Positions 33,735 through 43,114 are shown, numbered from the stretch's first letter. The stretch: 55,385 bases of DNA from an uncultured Oscillospiraceae bacterium (GCA_947624985.1 CANQMO010000019.1:1-55385); one strand, 5' to 3'. Made by a program: numbers and translations. Notes: a model not told the origin generated them from the letters alone.

Positions 33735-34883
33735 TTACCGGCCGGAGAGCATAGCGCCGGTGATGTCAAAAACATACGGCTTCCCGTCGATGACCTGCCG
33801 GCCTGTGACCATGGCGCCGGTGCTGTCCAGATAATACCACCGGTCCCGGTCCGGCAGCCAGCCGGTGGCCATGGCGCCGTCGGCGTCGGACCAGTACCAG
33901 GCGTGCCCCACCTTGTACCAGCCCGTGCGCATAGCGCCGTCGGCCTGCAAATAATACCATTTCCCGTTCAGATACCGCCAGCCGGTCTGCATGACACCGG
34001 AGCCGTTCATGTAATACCACCTGCCGTCCACCAGCCGCCAGCCAGTGGCCATGGCGCCGCTGGCATCGAACCGGTACCAGGCCCCGTCTATGTATCTCCA
34101 GCCGGTGGCCATGGACCCGTCGGCATGGAGCCAATACCACCTGCCGCCCACATCGATCCAGCCAGTCTGCATGACGCCGGAGCCGTTCATATAATACCAC
34201 CTGCCGTCCACCAGCCGCCAGCCGGTGGCCATGGACCCGTCCCCATCCAGCCAGTACCAGCAGCCGTCCACATACACCCAGCCACTGAGCATAACGCCAT
34301 CCTGATTCATGTAGTACCAGGTCCCGCCGTTCAAAAGCCAGCCTGTGACCATAACGCCGCCGGCATTGAAGTAAAACCGGTGGCCGTTCACCTGCCGCCA
34401 GCCGGTGGCCATAGCCCCGTCCCCGTCCAGCCAGTACCACCTGCCGCCGTCATCGATCCAGCCGGTAGCTCGCCGGTCGTTCCGATAGTAATACCACACA
34501 CCGTCCTCTTTGACCCAGCCGTTCCTGGCCGCGGCCGCCGGGACGGGCAGGGGCTCCGGGGCGGCGGTCATGCTCTCCGCCGCAGCCACCGGCTCGCTCG
34601 TGACCACAGGCTCCGGTGTGGCTTCCGGCTCCGTTGTGATCTCCGGCGCCGTTGTGGCCTCCAGTCCCGTTGTGACCTCGGGCTCCGGCGTAGTCCCCGG
34701 CTCCGGTGTGGCTTCGGGCTCCAGCGTAGTCTCCGGTCCCGTTGTGACCTCGGGCTCCGGCGTAGTCTCCGGCTCTGTCGTGATCTCGGGCGCGGGCGCG
34801 GCCTCCCCGTCCGCGAAGGCGGGCACGGTCAGGCTCAGCGCCGCCAGGGTCGTCAGAAGCAGGCACAGGGCGCGTTTTTTCAT
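33735..34883 (-). CDS. Secreted choline-binding-type surface protein with 13 repeats
   Basis: 382 residues. The signal peptide KRALCLLLTTLAALSLTVPA is followed by a Pro/Glu/Thr spacer (EPETTPEPEVTTGPETTLEP style, residues about 30-110). Thirteen CW_binding-type units run to the C-terminus (GRWYYMNGSGVMQTGW, GRWYWLDGDGAMATGW). It is essentially a spacer plus wall anchor with no other domain. The DNA contains long direct repeats, e.g. about 34000-34055 recurs at about 34180-34235, so copy number may vary by recombination. Ribosome site GGGAGGGG. It has its own promoter and is a paralogue of the preceding gene. Confidence 0.9.
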   Translation of the reverse strand: MKKRALCLLLTTLAALSLTVPAFADGEAAPAPEITTEPETTPEPEVTTGPETTLEPEATPEPGTTPEPEVTTGLEATTAPEITTEPEATPEPVVTSEPVAAAESMTAAPEPLPVPAAAARNGWVKEDGVWYYYRNDRRATGWIDDGGRWYWLDGDGAMATGWRQVNGHRFYFNAGGVMVTGWLLNGGTWYYMNQDGVMLSGWVYVDGCWYWLDGDGSMATGWRLVDGRWYYMNGSGVMQTGWIDVGGRWYWLHADGSMATGWRYIDGAWYRFDASGAMATGWRLVDGRWYYMNGSGVMQTGWRYLNGKWYYLQADGAMRTGWYKVGHAWYWSDADGAMATGWLPDRDRWYYLDSTGAMVTGRQVIDGKPYVFDITGAMLSGR

Positions 34884-34916
34884 AGAGTATCCCCTCCCGG
34901 GTCAGATGTTTGTCCT

Positions 34917-34945
34917 ATTGTATCCCATTCGCCGCCGCCCGGCAA
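34917..34945 (-). promoter_or_regulatory. Promoter of the small surface-protein gene
   Basis: TTGCCG (34945-34940), a 17-bp spacer and TACAAT (34922-34917) on the minus strand. The block resembles the acyltransferase promoter at 27927-27899, including the GGGCGG after the -35 and AGG after the -10. Confidence 0.7.
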
Positions 34946-34950
34946 GACAT

Positions 34951-34995
34951 TTCCGGCACAGTTCCCCTCGGAACTGTGCCGGAAAGTGCATTTTT
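34951..34995. terminator. Hairpin terminator behind the second flavodiiron gene
   Basis: TTCCGGCACAGTTCC-CCTC-GGAACTGTGCCGGAA (34951-34984), a perfect 15-bp stem, is followed by AGTGCATTTTT on the plus strand. It lies at the end of the minus-strand flavodiiron operon, 56 bp past its stop codon, and just upstream of the next minus-strand promoter. Confidence 0.75.
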
Positions 34996-35040
34996 AAAGA
35001 TTTCTTAAAGATCTACCCGGCCGTCCGGTCGGAAAAGGGG

Positions 35041-36255
35041 TCACGCCTTGACAGACTCCACCAGGGCGTCGGCCAGGTTCTCAAGCTCCGTGGCCTTGCT
35101 CTCGCCCAGGGACGAGGCCAGGCTCAGCCGCTCACCCAGAAGCGTCATGTTCTTCAGCTGGTCGGTTATGAACGCGCTCATCAGGTCGCCGCTCTTCACG
35201 GCCCAGGAGCCGTTCTCGATGATGGCGAAGGTGCGGTTTTGCAGGTTCAGGGCCTTCATATCCATGAGGAAGTTGTGCATGACAGGGTAAATACCCAGGT
35301 TGTACGTCACGCTGGCCAGGACGATGTGGCTGTACTTGAACGCCTCGGAGATGAGGTAGCTGACATGGGTGTTGGACACGTCATACACCGCCACGTTGGT
35401 GACGCCCTTTTCGCACAGCCTGGCGGCCAGACACTGGGCCGCGGCCTCGGTGTTGCCGTACATGGAGGCGTAGACGATCAGCACGCCCTTCACCTCCGGC
35501 TCATACCGGCTCCACTTGTCGTACTTGTCCACGAAGTAGCCCAGATCCTTCCGCCACACGGGACCGTGCAGCGGACAGATGAATTTGATCTGATCCAGAA
35601 TGCCGGACGCCTTCTTCAAAAGCAGCTGGATGTGGGGGCCGTACTTGCCCACGATGTTGGTCAGGTACCGGCGGGCCTCGTCGATCCAGTCTCGGTCGAA
35701 GTCCACCTCGTCGGCAAAGAGCTTGCCGTCCAGGGCGATGAAGGAGCCGAAGGCGTCGGCGGAGAACAGCACCCCGTTGGTGGTGTCGAAGGTCACCATG
35801 GCCTCGGGCCAGTGGACCATGGGCGCCGCCACGAAGGTGACGGTGTGCCCGCCGAAGGAGAAGGTGTCCCCCTCCTTGACGGAGATCAGCTCGTGGCTGT
35901 CGATGTGGAAGCCGAACTGGCGCATGAGTAAAAACGCCTTGTCGTTGGAGATGATCTTCACCTTGGGCCAGCGCAGCAGCACCTCCTCGATGGTGGCGGC
36001 GTGGTCCGGCTCCATGTGGTTGATGAGCAGGTAGTCCAGAGGCTTGTCGCCCAGCAGATACTCCATGTTCTCCAGAAGCTGCCGGCAGGCGGACCAGTCC
36101 ACCGTGTCGAACAGAACGGTCTTCTTGTCCAGTAGCAGATAGGAGTTGTAGCTGACGCCTCTGGGGATGGGGTGGATGTTCTCAAAAAGGGCCAGGCGGT
36201 GGTCGTTGGCGCCCACCCAGTAAAGGTTATCGGTCACTTGTCTGACGCAGTGCAT
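35041..36255 (-). CDS. fprA: Class A flavodiiron protein (FprA-like)
   Basis: 404 residues. A metallo-beta-lactamase-type diiron domain holds all ligands (NHMEPDH, MVHWPE, ADAFGSF, CPLHGPVW). A flavodoxin domain follows (VLIVYASMYGNTEAAAQCLA). Unlike the protein at 28016-29866 it has no reductase or rubredoxin extension, so it needs an external electron donor; the rubredoxin ends of the neighbouring fusions, or the free rubredoxin, are candidates. Role: four-electron reduction of O2 to water and/or NO reduction. It starts 18 bp after the dehydrogenase fusion with AAGGAGGAG, hence the same operon. Confidence 0.95.
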   Translation of the reverse strand: MHCVRQVTDNLYWVGANDHRLALFENIHPIPRGVSYNSYLLLDKKTVLFDTVDWSACRQLLENMEYLLGDKPLDYLLINHMEPDHAATIEEVLLRWPKVKIISNDKAFLLMRQFGFHIDSHELISVKEGDTFSFGGHTVTFVAAPMVHWPEAMVTFDTTNGVLFSADAFGSFIALDGKLFADEVDFDRDWIDEARRYLTNIVGKYGPHIQLLLKKASGILDQIKFICPLHGPVWRKDLGYFVDKYDKWSRYEPEVKGVLIVYASMYGNTEAAAQCLAARLCEKGVTNVAVYDVSNTHVSYLISEAFKYSHIVLASVTYNLGIYPVMHNFLMDMKALNLQNRTFAIIENGSWAVKSGDLMSAFITDQLKNMTLLGERLSLASSLGESKATELENLADALVESVKA

Positions 36256-36273
36256 ATCTTCTCCTCCTTCTTC

Positions 36274-38181
36274 TTACGCTTCGATGAACTGTTCCTTGCT
36301 CTCGCCGCACTCCGGGCACACCCACTCCTCCGGCAGCTTGTCGAAGGTCGTGCCGGGGGCCACCTCCGCGTCCGGGTCGCCCTTCTCGGGGATGTACTCG
36401 TAGCCGCAGCCGCCGCAGACGTACCGGGGCCCGATGGGCTCCGCCTTGGGCGGGGCGGGACGCTTGATCTTCACCATGGGCGGGGCCGGCTTCTTCTTGC
36501 CGGTGTCCAGCGCCTTGGTCAGCAGCGGCAGTATCTCGTTCACGTCGCCCACGATACCGTAGTCGCAGTTTTTGAAGATGGGCGCGCCGGCGTTCTTATT
36601 GATGGCCACGATGGTGCTGGCGTCCTTGATACCCTTCAGGTGCTGGATGGCGCCGGAGATACCGCAGGCGATGTAGAGGTTGCCGGTGAACTTCTGGCCG
36701 GACATGCCCACGAACCGGTTCAGCGGCACATACTTGAGGGTCTCGGCCACGGGCCGGCTGGAGCCGATGGCGGCGCCCGCCGCGGCGGCCAGGTCCTCGA
36801 TGAGCTTCATGTTCTCCTTGCTGCCGATACCCTTGCCGGCGGAGACCACACGCTCCGCCTGGGCGATGGGCGTGTCGGCGGGGATACCCACGGTGAAGTC
36901 ATAGCCGTCCTTTTTCAGGGCCGCCACCAGCGCGTCCACCCGCTCCTTCGCGTCGCCGTCCCGGAAGATGGTCTTTTTCCGCACGCCGGTGATGGGGGCG
37001 GGCTTCTTGGGGACGCTGCCGCCGCCGGACGACTTGGGGGCCTTGCCCAGGATGGCGGAGGAGATGACCACCCGCTGGATCTCGTTGGTGCCCTCGTAGA
37101 TGGTGGTGATCTTGGCGTCCCGGTAGGCCCGCTCCACCTCCATGCCCTTCATGAAGCCGGAGCCGCCGAAGATCTGCAACGCGTCGTTGGTGACCTCCAG
37201 AGCGATGTCGGAGGCGTACATCTTGGCCATGGCCGCTTCCTTGGCGTAGGGCTCGTGGTGCTCCTTGAGCTCCGCGGCGGAGTAGACCAGAAACCGGGCG
37301 CAGCGCAGCTTGGTGGCCATGTCGGCGATCTTGAAGGAGATGGCCTGCTGGAAGGCGATGGGCTTGCCGAACTGGATACGCTCCTTGGCGTAGTTGACCG
37401 CGTTCTCATAGGCCCCCTGGGCGATACCCAGCGCCTGGGCCGCGATACCGATACGGCCGCCGTCCAGGGTGCTCATGGCGATCTTGAAGCCCTGGCCCTC
37501 CTTGCCCAGCAGATTCTCCTTGGGCACCTTCACGTCGTTGAAGATAAGCTCCGCCGTAGAGGAGGAGCGGATACCCATCTTGTCATAGTGGTCGCCGAAC
37601 TCGAAGCCCTTCCAGCCCTTCTCCACGATGAACGCGCTGATACCCCGGGTGCCGATGTCCGGGGTGGTCACGGCAAAGACCACATATGTATCCGCCTTGG
37701 GGGCGTTGGTGATGAATATCTTGCCACCGTTCAAAAGATAGTAGTCGCCTTTGTCCACGGCGGTGGTCTCGGTGCCGCCGGCGTCGGAACCGGCGTTGGG
37801 CTCGGTCAGGCCAAAGGCGCCGATCTTCTCGCCCTTTGCCAGGGGGACAAGGTATTTCTTCTTCTGCTCCTCGTTGCCGAAGGCGAAGATGGGATAGCTG
37901 CCCAAAGACACATGGGCGGACAAAATGACGCCCGCGCCGCCGTCCACCCGGGCAAGCTCCTCCACCGCGATGGCGTAGCTCTGCACGTCCAGCCCCGCGC
38001 CGCCGTATTCCTTGGGGTAGGGGATGCCCATGAGCCCCATCTGGCCCAGCTTCTTCACCGCCTCGTCGGGAAAGCCGTTTTCCTGATCCAGAGAGAAGGC
38101 GATGGGTTTTATCTCCTCCTCCGCGAACTGGCGGATCCTGGCCCGCAGGGCCTCGTGATCCTGCGTGGTCTGATATAACAT
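36274..38181 (-). CDS. Acyl-CoA dehydrogenase fused to EtfA FAD domain and rubredoxin
   Basis: 635 residues. Residues 1-380 are a full acyl-CoA dehydrogenase ([42 protein letters not shown], and the catalytic region [12 protein letters not shown]). Residues about 400-560 match the C-terminal FAD-binding half of EtfA ([54 protein letters not shown]). The last 55 residues are a rubredoxin ([19 protein letters not shown]). The EtfA N-terminal half is absent, and no EtfB is in the window. Electrons from the acyl-CoA flavin could pass internally to rubredoxin and on to the flavodiiron protein encoded next. AAAGGAGGAACG before the ATG at 38181 fixes the start. Confidence 0.93.
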   Translation of the reverse strand: MLYQTTQDHEALRARIRQFAEEEIKPIAFSLDQENGFPDEAVKKLGQMGLMGIPYPKEYGGAGLDVQSYAIAVEELARVDGGAGVILSAHVSLGSYPIFAFGNEEQKKKYLVPLAKGEKIGAFGLTEPNAGSDAGGTETTAVDKGDYYLLNGGKIFITNAPKADTYVVFAVTTPDIGTRGISAFIVEKGWKGFEFGDHYDKMGIRSSSTAELIFNDVKVPKENLLGKEGQGFKIAMSTLDGGRIGIAAQALGIAQGAYENAVNYAKERIQFGKPIAFQQAISFKIADMATKLRCARFLVYSAAELKEHHEPYAKEAAMAKMYASDIALEVTNDALQIFGGSGFMKGMEVERAYRDAKITTIYEGTNEIQRVVISSAILGKAPKSSGGGSVPKKPAPITGVRKKTIFRDGDAKERVDALVAALKKDGYDFTVGIPADTPIAQAERVVSAGKGIGSKENMKLIEDLAAAAGAAIGSSRPVAETLKYVPLNRFVGMSGQKFTGNLYIACGISGAIQHLKGIKDASTIVAINKNAGAPIFKNCDYGIVGDVNEILPLLTKALDTGKKKPAPPMVKIKRPAPPKAEPIGPRYVCGGCGYEYIPEKGDPDAEVAPGTTFDKLPEEWVCPECGESKEQFIEA

Positions 38182-38250
38182 ACACGTTCCTCCTTTGATC
38201 GTTAGTCCCGCGCCCGGCCTGTTATAACGGCAGGACGGTATCTCATCTAT

Positions 38251-38278
38251 AGTATATATTTTTTGTGACATTTGTCAA
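38251..38278 (-). promoter_or_regulatory. Promoter with overlapping operator for the acyl-CoA dehydrogenase operon
   Basis: A consensus -35 TTGACA (38278-38273) and -10 TATACT (38256-38251) are 16 bp apart on the minus strand. An inverted repeat TGACA-TT-TGTCA (38266-38277) covers the -35 box and is a good place for a repressor. It resembles but does not match the Rex consensus. Confidence 0.75.
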
Positions 38279-38334
38279 TATAAACTGGCGGATATTGCGC
38301 TTCAACGGCAGATTGCACAATGGGCATAAGGAAG

Positions 38335-38359
38335 CCGGTCCCCCTGTCCGGGGGACCGG
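38335..38359 (-). terminator. Terminator-like hairpin behind the GH3 gene
   Basis: CCGGTCCCCC-TGTCC-GGGGGACCGG (10-bp stem) lies 20 bp after the GH3 stop on the minus strand, followed by CTTCCTTATG, which is a weak T-tract. Confidence 0.65.
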
Positions 38360-38379
38360 TCTGGCGCGTAGATGGGGCG

Positions 38380-40125
38380 TTACAGCCGGGTGTCCCACTT
38401 GCCGCAGAACACGGTGTCGCTGGGCGTGGCGGTAAACGCGCTCTTGCCGCAAATCTTCCCGATGGCGGCCCGGATGGAAATCCGGGTACGGCCGTAAGCG
38501 TTGACGAAGGCGTGGACCTGGGGCACGTCGATCAGGTGGTTGGTGTAGTTCAGGCTGATACCCACGGTGGGCACCTCGGTGGCGTACCAGGGCAGCTCGC
38601 TGGAGTGGTTGCAGCTCCAGCGCAGGCGCACGTTGTTCTCCTGGGCGTAGCCCTGCACGTTGATGACCAGGAAGGCCACATCATATTTGGCGGCGAAGTC
38701 GTGCATGGTGCCGCAGTCCATCATTTGGAACATATGCTTCGGGCTGGGGCCCTCGGCCACCTCCAGGTCGTGGAAGTTGGGGGCCACGGACACCTCGAAA
38801 CCGGCCCGCTCCAGTTCCTCGATCACCACCTGCTTCACCGGGTCGCCCTTATACGCCTTGCTGGTGGGGGTGGACTGGATGTAGATGAGCCGGGCCCGCT
38901 TCTGCCGGGCCGGGTCGATGGGCAGATAGTGCTTCGTGTCCTTCACCAGCGTGACGCACCGCTCGGCGGCCTCCTCCGCCAGGCGCAAATGCTCCTGACA
39001 GCCCACCACCTGGTCCTTGAGCTCCGGGGCGGGGGTCACGTTCTCGGGTTTGTACAGGCCCAGCCGGGCTTTCAGGCCCAGGATGCGGTGCAGCGCGTCG
39101 CTTAGCCGCTCGGCGCTGATGACGCCGCTCTCCACCCCGGCCTTCATGTAGGCGAAGTCCTCGGCGGTATCGTTGCTGAAAAGGAACATGTCGCAGCCGC
39201 TGGCGATGGCCTTGGGCACGGCCACCTCCCGCTTCTCCATGCAGGCGATGCCCGCCATGTGGGAGGCGTCGGTGATCACCAGGCCGTTGAAGCCCATCTC
39301 GCCCCGCAGAAGGTCTGTGAGCAGCTCCGGGGACAGGGTGGCGGGCATGATGTCCTCGTCCTTGATACCGGGGCGCAGCTTCCGGGTCATCTCCGGCAGG
39401 GCGATGTGGCCCACCATGATACTCTCCAGACCCTCGTCGATCATGGTCTGATAGACCTTGCGGAAGGTGGCGTCCCACTGCTCCACAGACAGGTCGTTCA
39501 CCCCCAGGACCAGGTGCTGGTCCCGCTCCTCCACGCCGTCGCCGGGGAAGTGCTTGCAGCAGCAGGCGATGTTGCTCTGGTGTATGCCCCGGATATACTG
39601 GCGGGCGTTTTCGATGACCCGGTCGGCGTTGTCGCCGAAGGCCCGGGTGTTGACGATGGTGTTGCGCCAGTTCATGTAGATGTCGGCGCAGGGGTTGAAC
39701 ATCCAGTTGACGCCGATACTGGCGGCCTCCCGCCCGGCCACATAGCCCATGTCATAGGCGGTCTGGGTCCCCTCTCCGGCCGCCGCCTCCGCCGCAGAGG
39801 CCACGAAGGTGCCCTCGGGCAGGCAGCCGTCGCCGCCGTTGTCGCAGTTGGCGGCGATCAGCAGGGGTATTTTGGAGTGCTTCTGATAAAACCGGTTCTG
39901 GTCATAGACCTGCTTCCGGTCCCCGCCCTGCCAGCGCAGGCCGCCCTGGTGCCAGGCCGCGGTCTTAGCCTTGATCTTCTCCTCGTCGGCGCCGCAGTCG
40001 TTCATCTGTACGAACAGCTGCCCCACCTTTTCGTCCAGGCTCATGCCCGCGATGGTGTCCTCCACCCAGCGGACCGCCCCGTCACTCAGATAAAAGGGTC
40101 TTGCTTTCAGATCGACCATGGTCAT
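38380..40125 (-). CDS. Family GH3 glycosidase (beta-N-acetylhexosaminidase type)
   Basis: 581 residues, no signal peptide. The GH3 N-terminal barrel shows KHFPGDGVEERDQH, the His-containing loop of the NagZ-like subgroup (KHFPGHG...DSH), and GLVITDASHMAG with the nucleophilic Asp. A C-terminal domain of about 200 residues follows (LAEEAAERCVTLVKD). It probably hydrolyses N-acetylglucosamine-type or related beta-glycosides taken up from the medium or from the wall. A sugar-type GPH symporter is encoded 71 bp upstream in the same direction, consistent with import followed by cytoplasmic hydrolysis. Start supported by AAAGGAG. Confidence 0.9.
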   Translation of the reverse strand: MTMVDLKARPFYLSDGAVRWVEDTIAGMSLDEKVGQLFVQMNDCGADEEKIKAKTAAWHQGGLRWQGGDRKQVYDQNRFYQKHSKIPLLIAANCDNGGDGCLPEGTFVASAAEAAAGEGTQTAYDMGYVAGREAASIGVNWMFNPCADIYMNWRNTIVNTRAFGDNADRVIENARQYIRGIHQSNIACCCKHFPGDGVEERDQHLVLGVNDLSVEQWDATFRKVYQTMIDEGLESIMVGHIALPEMTRKLRPGIKDEDIMPATLSPELLTDLLRGEMGFNGLVITDASHMAGIACMEKREVAVPKAIASGCDMFLFSNDTAEDFAYMKAGVESGVISAERLSDALHRILGLKARLGLYKPENVTPAPELKDQVVGCQEHLRLAEEAAERCVTLVKDTKHYLPIDPARQKRARLIYIQSTPTSKAYKGDPVKQVVIEELERAGFEVSVAPNFHDLEVAEGPSPKHMFQMMDCGTMHDFAAKYDVAFLVINVQGYAQENNVRLRWSCNHSSELPWYATEVPTVGISLNYTNHLIDVPQVHAFVNAYGRTRISIRAAIGKICGKSAFTATPSDTVFCGKWDTRL

Positions 40126-40196
40126 ACACTCCTTTGTAGTTTTTATGGCTCTATTTTACAGGAGACCGGCGCGGATTTCAACGGGAAAATGGCATC

Positions 40197-41579
40197 TCAG
40201 CCCTCGGTCTTGCCGCTTTTGAGCTGGGAGGCGATCTGCTCCACCTTCTCGTCCGTCAGCGTGAACTTCCGCACGAAGAAGATGAACGCCACTGTTAGGC
40301 CCAGGATGGGCAGTATGGTCATGAGAAGCCGCAGGCCCAAAATGGTGGACGCGCTCTGGGCCACCACCGCGCCGGTCTCCGCCGTGTCGCCCACCAGACC
40401 GATCATGTCCAGGCCGATGCCGGTGATGAACACCGCCACGCCGGAGGCGGCCTTCACCACGAAGGTCTGCATGGAGAAGATCACGCTCTCCTCCCGCCGG
40501 CCGGTCTTCATCTGGCCGTAGTCCACGGAGCTGGACAGAAACACCGTTGTCAGCACGGTCAGTATGCCGTTGGCGGCGAACACCAGCGCCCCGCATACGC
40601 ACAGCAGGATCAGGTTGGAGCCCAGGCCGAGGAAGCAGATGGCCAATATCAGCGCGTAGCCCCCCATGGCCAGACACAGCGCCACCTTGAACAGGGCCGT
40701 GTTGCCCAGCTTTTTGTGCAGCAGCGGATAGAGGACCATCATGCCCAGTATCTGGCAGCCGCCGCCCACGGTGGTGAACAGGGTGTAGCTGCCCATCCAG
40801 CCGGCTCCGCCGAAGTCGTATTTGAAGAAGTAGATGACCAGATTGCTGGTCAGGTACAGCGCGCCGTTTATCATCAATATGGCCAGCACGGTGATCATGG
40901 CCTGGTCGTTGCGGAAAAGGGCCTGGAACATCTGCTTGACGGTGGAGGTCTCCATCCGGCCGGTGTCATGCTCCCTGACCTTGGCGCAGCACAGCGCCTC
41001 CGCCGCCACGAAGATCACCGCCACGATCAGGGCGATACGCCCGAAACCGGTCCGCTCGTTGCCCCGGCCCAGGGCGTTCACGGCCAGCAGGGTGCCCACC
41101 TGGATAACCGCCGAGCCGATACCCGCGCAGGTGCGGCCCACCACGGACAGATTCTCCCGGTCCTTTGGGGTGTCGGTGACGGCGGGGATCATGGACCAGT
41201 AGGGGATGTCCATCATGGTGTAGGTTACGCCCCAGAGGATATAGACCGCGCCGAAGTACACCATGAGCCCCTTGCCGGACATATCCGGCGCGGCGAACAG
41301 GGCGTACAGCACGAAGGCGTTGAGCACCGTGCCGCTGATGAGCCAGGGCCGGAACCGGCCCCACCGGGTCCGGGTCTTGGCCACCAGGATGCCCATGAAG
41401 GGGTCGTTTAGGGCGTCGAACACCCGGGCGATCATCAGAATGAGGCCCACGAAGGTGGCGGACAGGCCCAGGATATCCTGGTAAAAGTACATCACATACG
41501 ACGCGGACAGGGCGTACACCATGTCCTTGCCCACGGCGCCGATGCCGAAGGCGGCTGTCTGGGAACGGGTCAGTTTCAT
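40197..41579 (-). CDS. GPH-family glycoside:cation symporter (MFS)
   Basis: 460 residues with twelve hydrophobic segments. It carries the GPH landmarks: ALNDPFMGILVAKTRTRWGRFRPWL after helix 2, MMDIPYWSMIPAVTDTPKDREN in the first half and SVDYGQMKTGRREESVIFSM in the second. The family moves melibiose, lactose, xylosides or glucuronides with Na+ or H+. Together with the GH3 enzyme downstream it forms a small saccharide-use unit. The exact sugar cannot be read from sequence. Confidence 0.92.
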   Translation of the reverse strand: MKLTRSQTAAFGIGAVGKDMVYALSASYVMYFYQDILGLSATFVGLILMIARVFDALNDPFMGILVAKTRTRWGRFRPWLISGTVLNAFVLYALFAAPDMSGKGLMVYFGAVYILWGVTYTMMDIPYWSMIPAVTDTPKDRENLSVVGRTCAGIGSAVIQVGTLLAVNALGRGNERTGFGRIALIVAVIFVAAEALCCAKVREHDTGRMETSTVKQMFQALFRNDQAMITVLAILMINGALYLTSNLVIYFFKYDFGGAGWMGSYTLFTTVGGGCQILGMMVLYPLLHKKLGNTALFKVALCLAMGGYALILAICFLGLGSNLILLCVCGALVFAANGILTVLTTVFLSSSVDYGQMKTGRREESVIFSMQTFVVKAASGVAVFITGIGLDMIGLVGDTAETGAVVAQSASTILGLRLLMTILPILGLTVAFIFFVRKFTLTDEKVEQIASQLKSGKTEG

Positions 41580-41609
41580 GTTCTTCTCTCCTCGTTATTT
41601 ATTTATCGC

Positions 41610-41637
41610 TTGACTTGGTTTAAATGTATGTTAATAT
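41610..41637 (+). promoter_or_regulatory. Promoter of the MATE gene
   Basis: TTGACT (41610-41615) and TAATAT (41632-41637) are 16 bp apart, 41 bp upstream of the start codon, in an AT-rich divergent gap of 99 bp. Confidence 0.6.
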
Positions 41638-41678
41638 GTTGCATGCCGCACTGCGCGCGGCGAAAGGAGGCGGCGGAT

Positions 41679-43046
41679 ATGCAGGCCGTCCGGCGCAACG
41701 AGATCACCGAGGGCGTTATCTGGAAACAGCTTCTGCTGTTTTTCTTCCCCATCCTGATCGGCTCCTTTTTCCAGCAGCTCTACAACACCGTGGACACCAT
41801 CATCGTGGGCCAGTATGTGGGCAAAGAGGCCCTGGCCGGCGTGGGCAGCACGGGCACGGTCATCAACCTGTGGGTGGGCTTTTTCATCGGCCTGGCCGGG
41901 GGCGCGTCGGTGATCATCTCCCAGTTTTTCGGGGCCCGGGCGGATGAGGACCTGTCCCGGGCGGTCCATACCGCCGTGGCCCTGTCTGTCACGGGTGGCG
42001 CGGTGCTGACGGCGGTGGGGCTGGGTTCCGCCAAATGGTCCCTGACGCTTCTGGACGTGCCGGAGGACGTGATGGACGAGGCGCTGACCTACATCAACAT
42101 CTTCTATCTGGGCATGATCCCCTGTCTGGTGTACAACGTGGGCACCGGCATCCTGCGGGCCGTGGGGGACTCGAAACGGCCCCTCTATATCCTCATCGCC
42201 TGCTGTCTGGTGAACATCGTGCTGGACCTGCTGTTCGTGGTCCGCTTCCACTGGGACGTTTTCGGCGTGGCGCTGGCCACGGTGCTGGCCCAGACGGTCA
42301 GCGCGGCGCTGGTCATGCTGCGGCTGTGCCGCACCCGGGACGCCTACCGGGTGGAGCTGCGGCGGATACGCTTCCACCGGTCCATGCTCCGGCGTATCAT
42401 ACAGCTGGGCCTGCCCACGGGAGCGCAGTCGGTGCTGTATTCCGTGTCCAATCTGGTCATTCAGGCGGCGGTGAACTCCTTCGGCACCGACGCGGTGGCC
42501 AGCTGGTCGGCGGTGAGCCGGGTGGACGGCTTCGTGTGGATGGTCATGGGGGCCTTCGGTATCTCCGTGACCACCTTCGTGGGCCAGAACTTCGGCGCCG
42601 GCAAATATGACCGGGTCCTGCGGGGGACCCGGGTGTGCCTTGCCATGACCGCCGGGACCATCCTGACCCTCAGCGCGCTGGAGATCGTGTTCGCCGGACC
42701 CATCTTGCGCATCTTCACCGGCGACCAGGCGGTGGTGGAGATGGGCACGGCCTTCGTGCGGGTGTGGGCTCCGGCCTATATCGCCTATGTATTCATCGAG
42801 ATCCTGTCCGGCGCGGTCCGGGGCGTGGGCGAGGCTCTGCCGCCCATGATCATCACCGTGTTCGGCGTGTGCGTGCTGCGGCTGGTGTGGATATGGGGCG
42901 TGCTGCCCCTGCACCGCACCCCCACCATGGTGGCGGCCAGCTACCCGGTCACCTGGGGGATCACGGCGGTGGTGTTCATCGTCTACTATACGCGGAAAAA
43001 CTGGCTGAAACGCCACCTTCCCGCCGGGGCATCCCTTACCCATTAG
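41679..43046 (+). CDS. MATE-family multidrug/cation efflux transporter
   Basis: 455 residues with twelve membrane segments in two homologous halves. Typical stretches are LLLFFFPILIGSFFQQLYNTVDTIIVGQYV, EALAGVGSTG and GLPTGAQSVLYSVSNLVIQAAVNSFGTDAVA. MATE proteins export cationic drugs or metabolites using Na+ or H+ gradients. The start at 41679 has AAAGGAGG nine bases upstream; the open frame from 41610 overlaps the promoter and is not used. It is divergent from the GPH symporter. Confidence 0.95.
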   Translation: MQAVRRNEITEGVIWKQLLLFFFPILIGSFFQQLYNTVDTIIVGQYVGKEALAGVGSTGTVINLWVGFFIGLAGGASVIISQFFGARADEDLSRAVHTAVALSVTGGAVLTAVGLGSAKWSLTLLDVPEDVMDEALTYINIFYLGMIPCLVYNVGTGILRAVGDSKRPLYILIACCLVNIVLDLLFVVRFHWDVFGVALATVLAQTVSAALVMLRLCRTRDAYRVELRRIRFHRSMLRRIIQLGLPTGAQSVLYSVSNLVIQAAVNSFGTDAVASWSAVSRVDGFVWMVMGAFGISVTTFVGQNFGAGKYDRVLRGTRVCLAMTAGTILTLSALEIVFAGPILRIFTGDQAVVEMGTAFVRVWAPAYIAYVFIEILSGAVRGVGEALPPMIITVFGVCVLRLVWIWGVLPLHRTPTMVAASYPVTWGITAVVFIVYYTRKNWLKRHLPAGASLTH

Positions 43047-43084
43047 AAAATTTTATCATAAACGGACCCAAATGTAAACAGAAA

Positions 43085-43114
43085 AACCGCCCTTCCGGGC
43101 GGTTCTTCTTTTTT
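43085..43114. terminator. Bidirectional terminator between the MATE and LTA-synthase-like genes
   Basis: AACCGCCC-TTCC-GGGCGGTT (43085-43104) is followed by CTTCTTTTTT on the plus strand and TTTCTGTTT on the minus strand. Confidence 0.9.

Noticed and set aside
30300-34500. Regularly spaced 60-63 bp repeats considered as a CRISPR array
   Set aside because: They are in frame, degenerate, and encode choline-binding-type units; no spacers and no cas genes.
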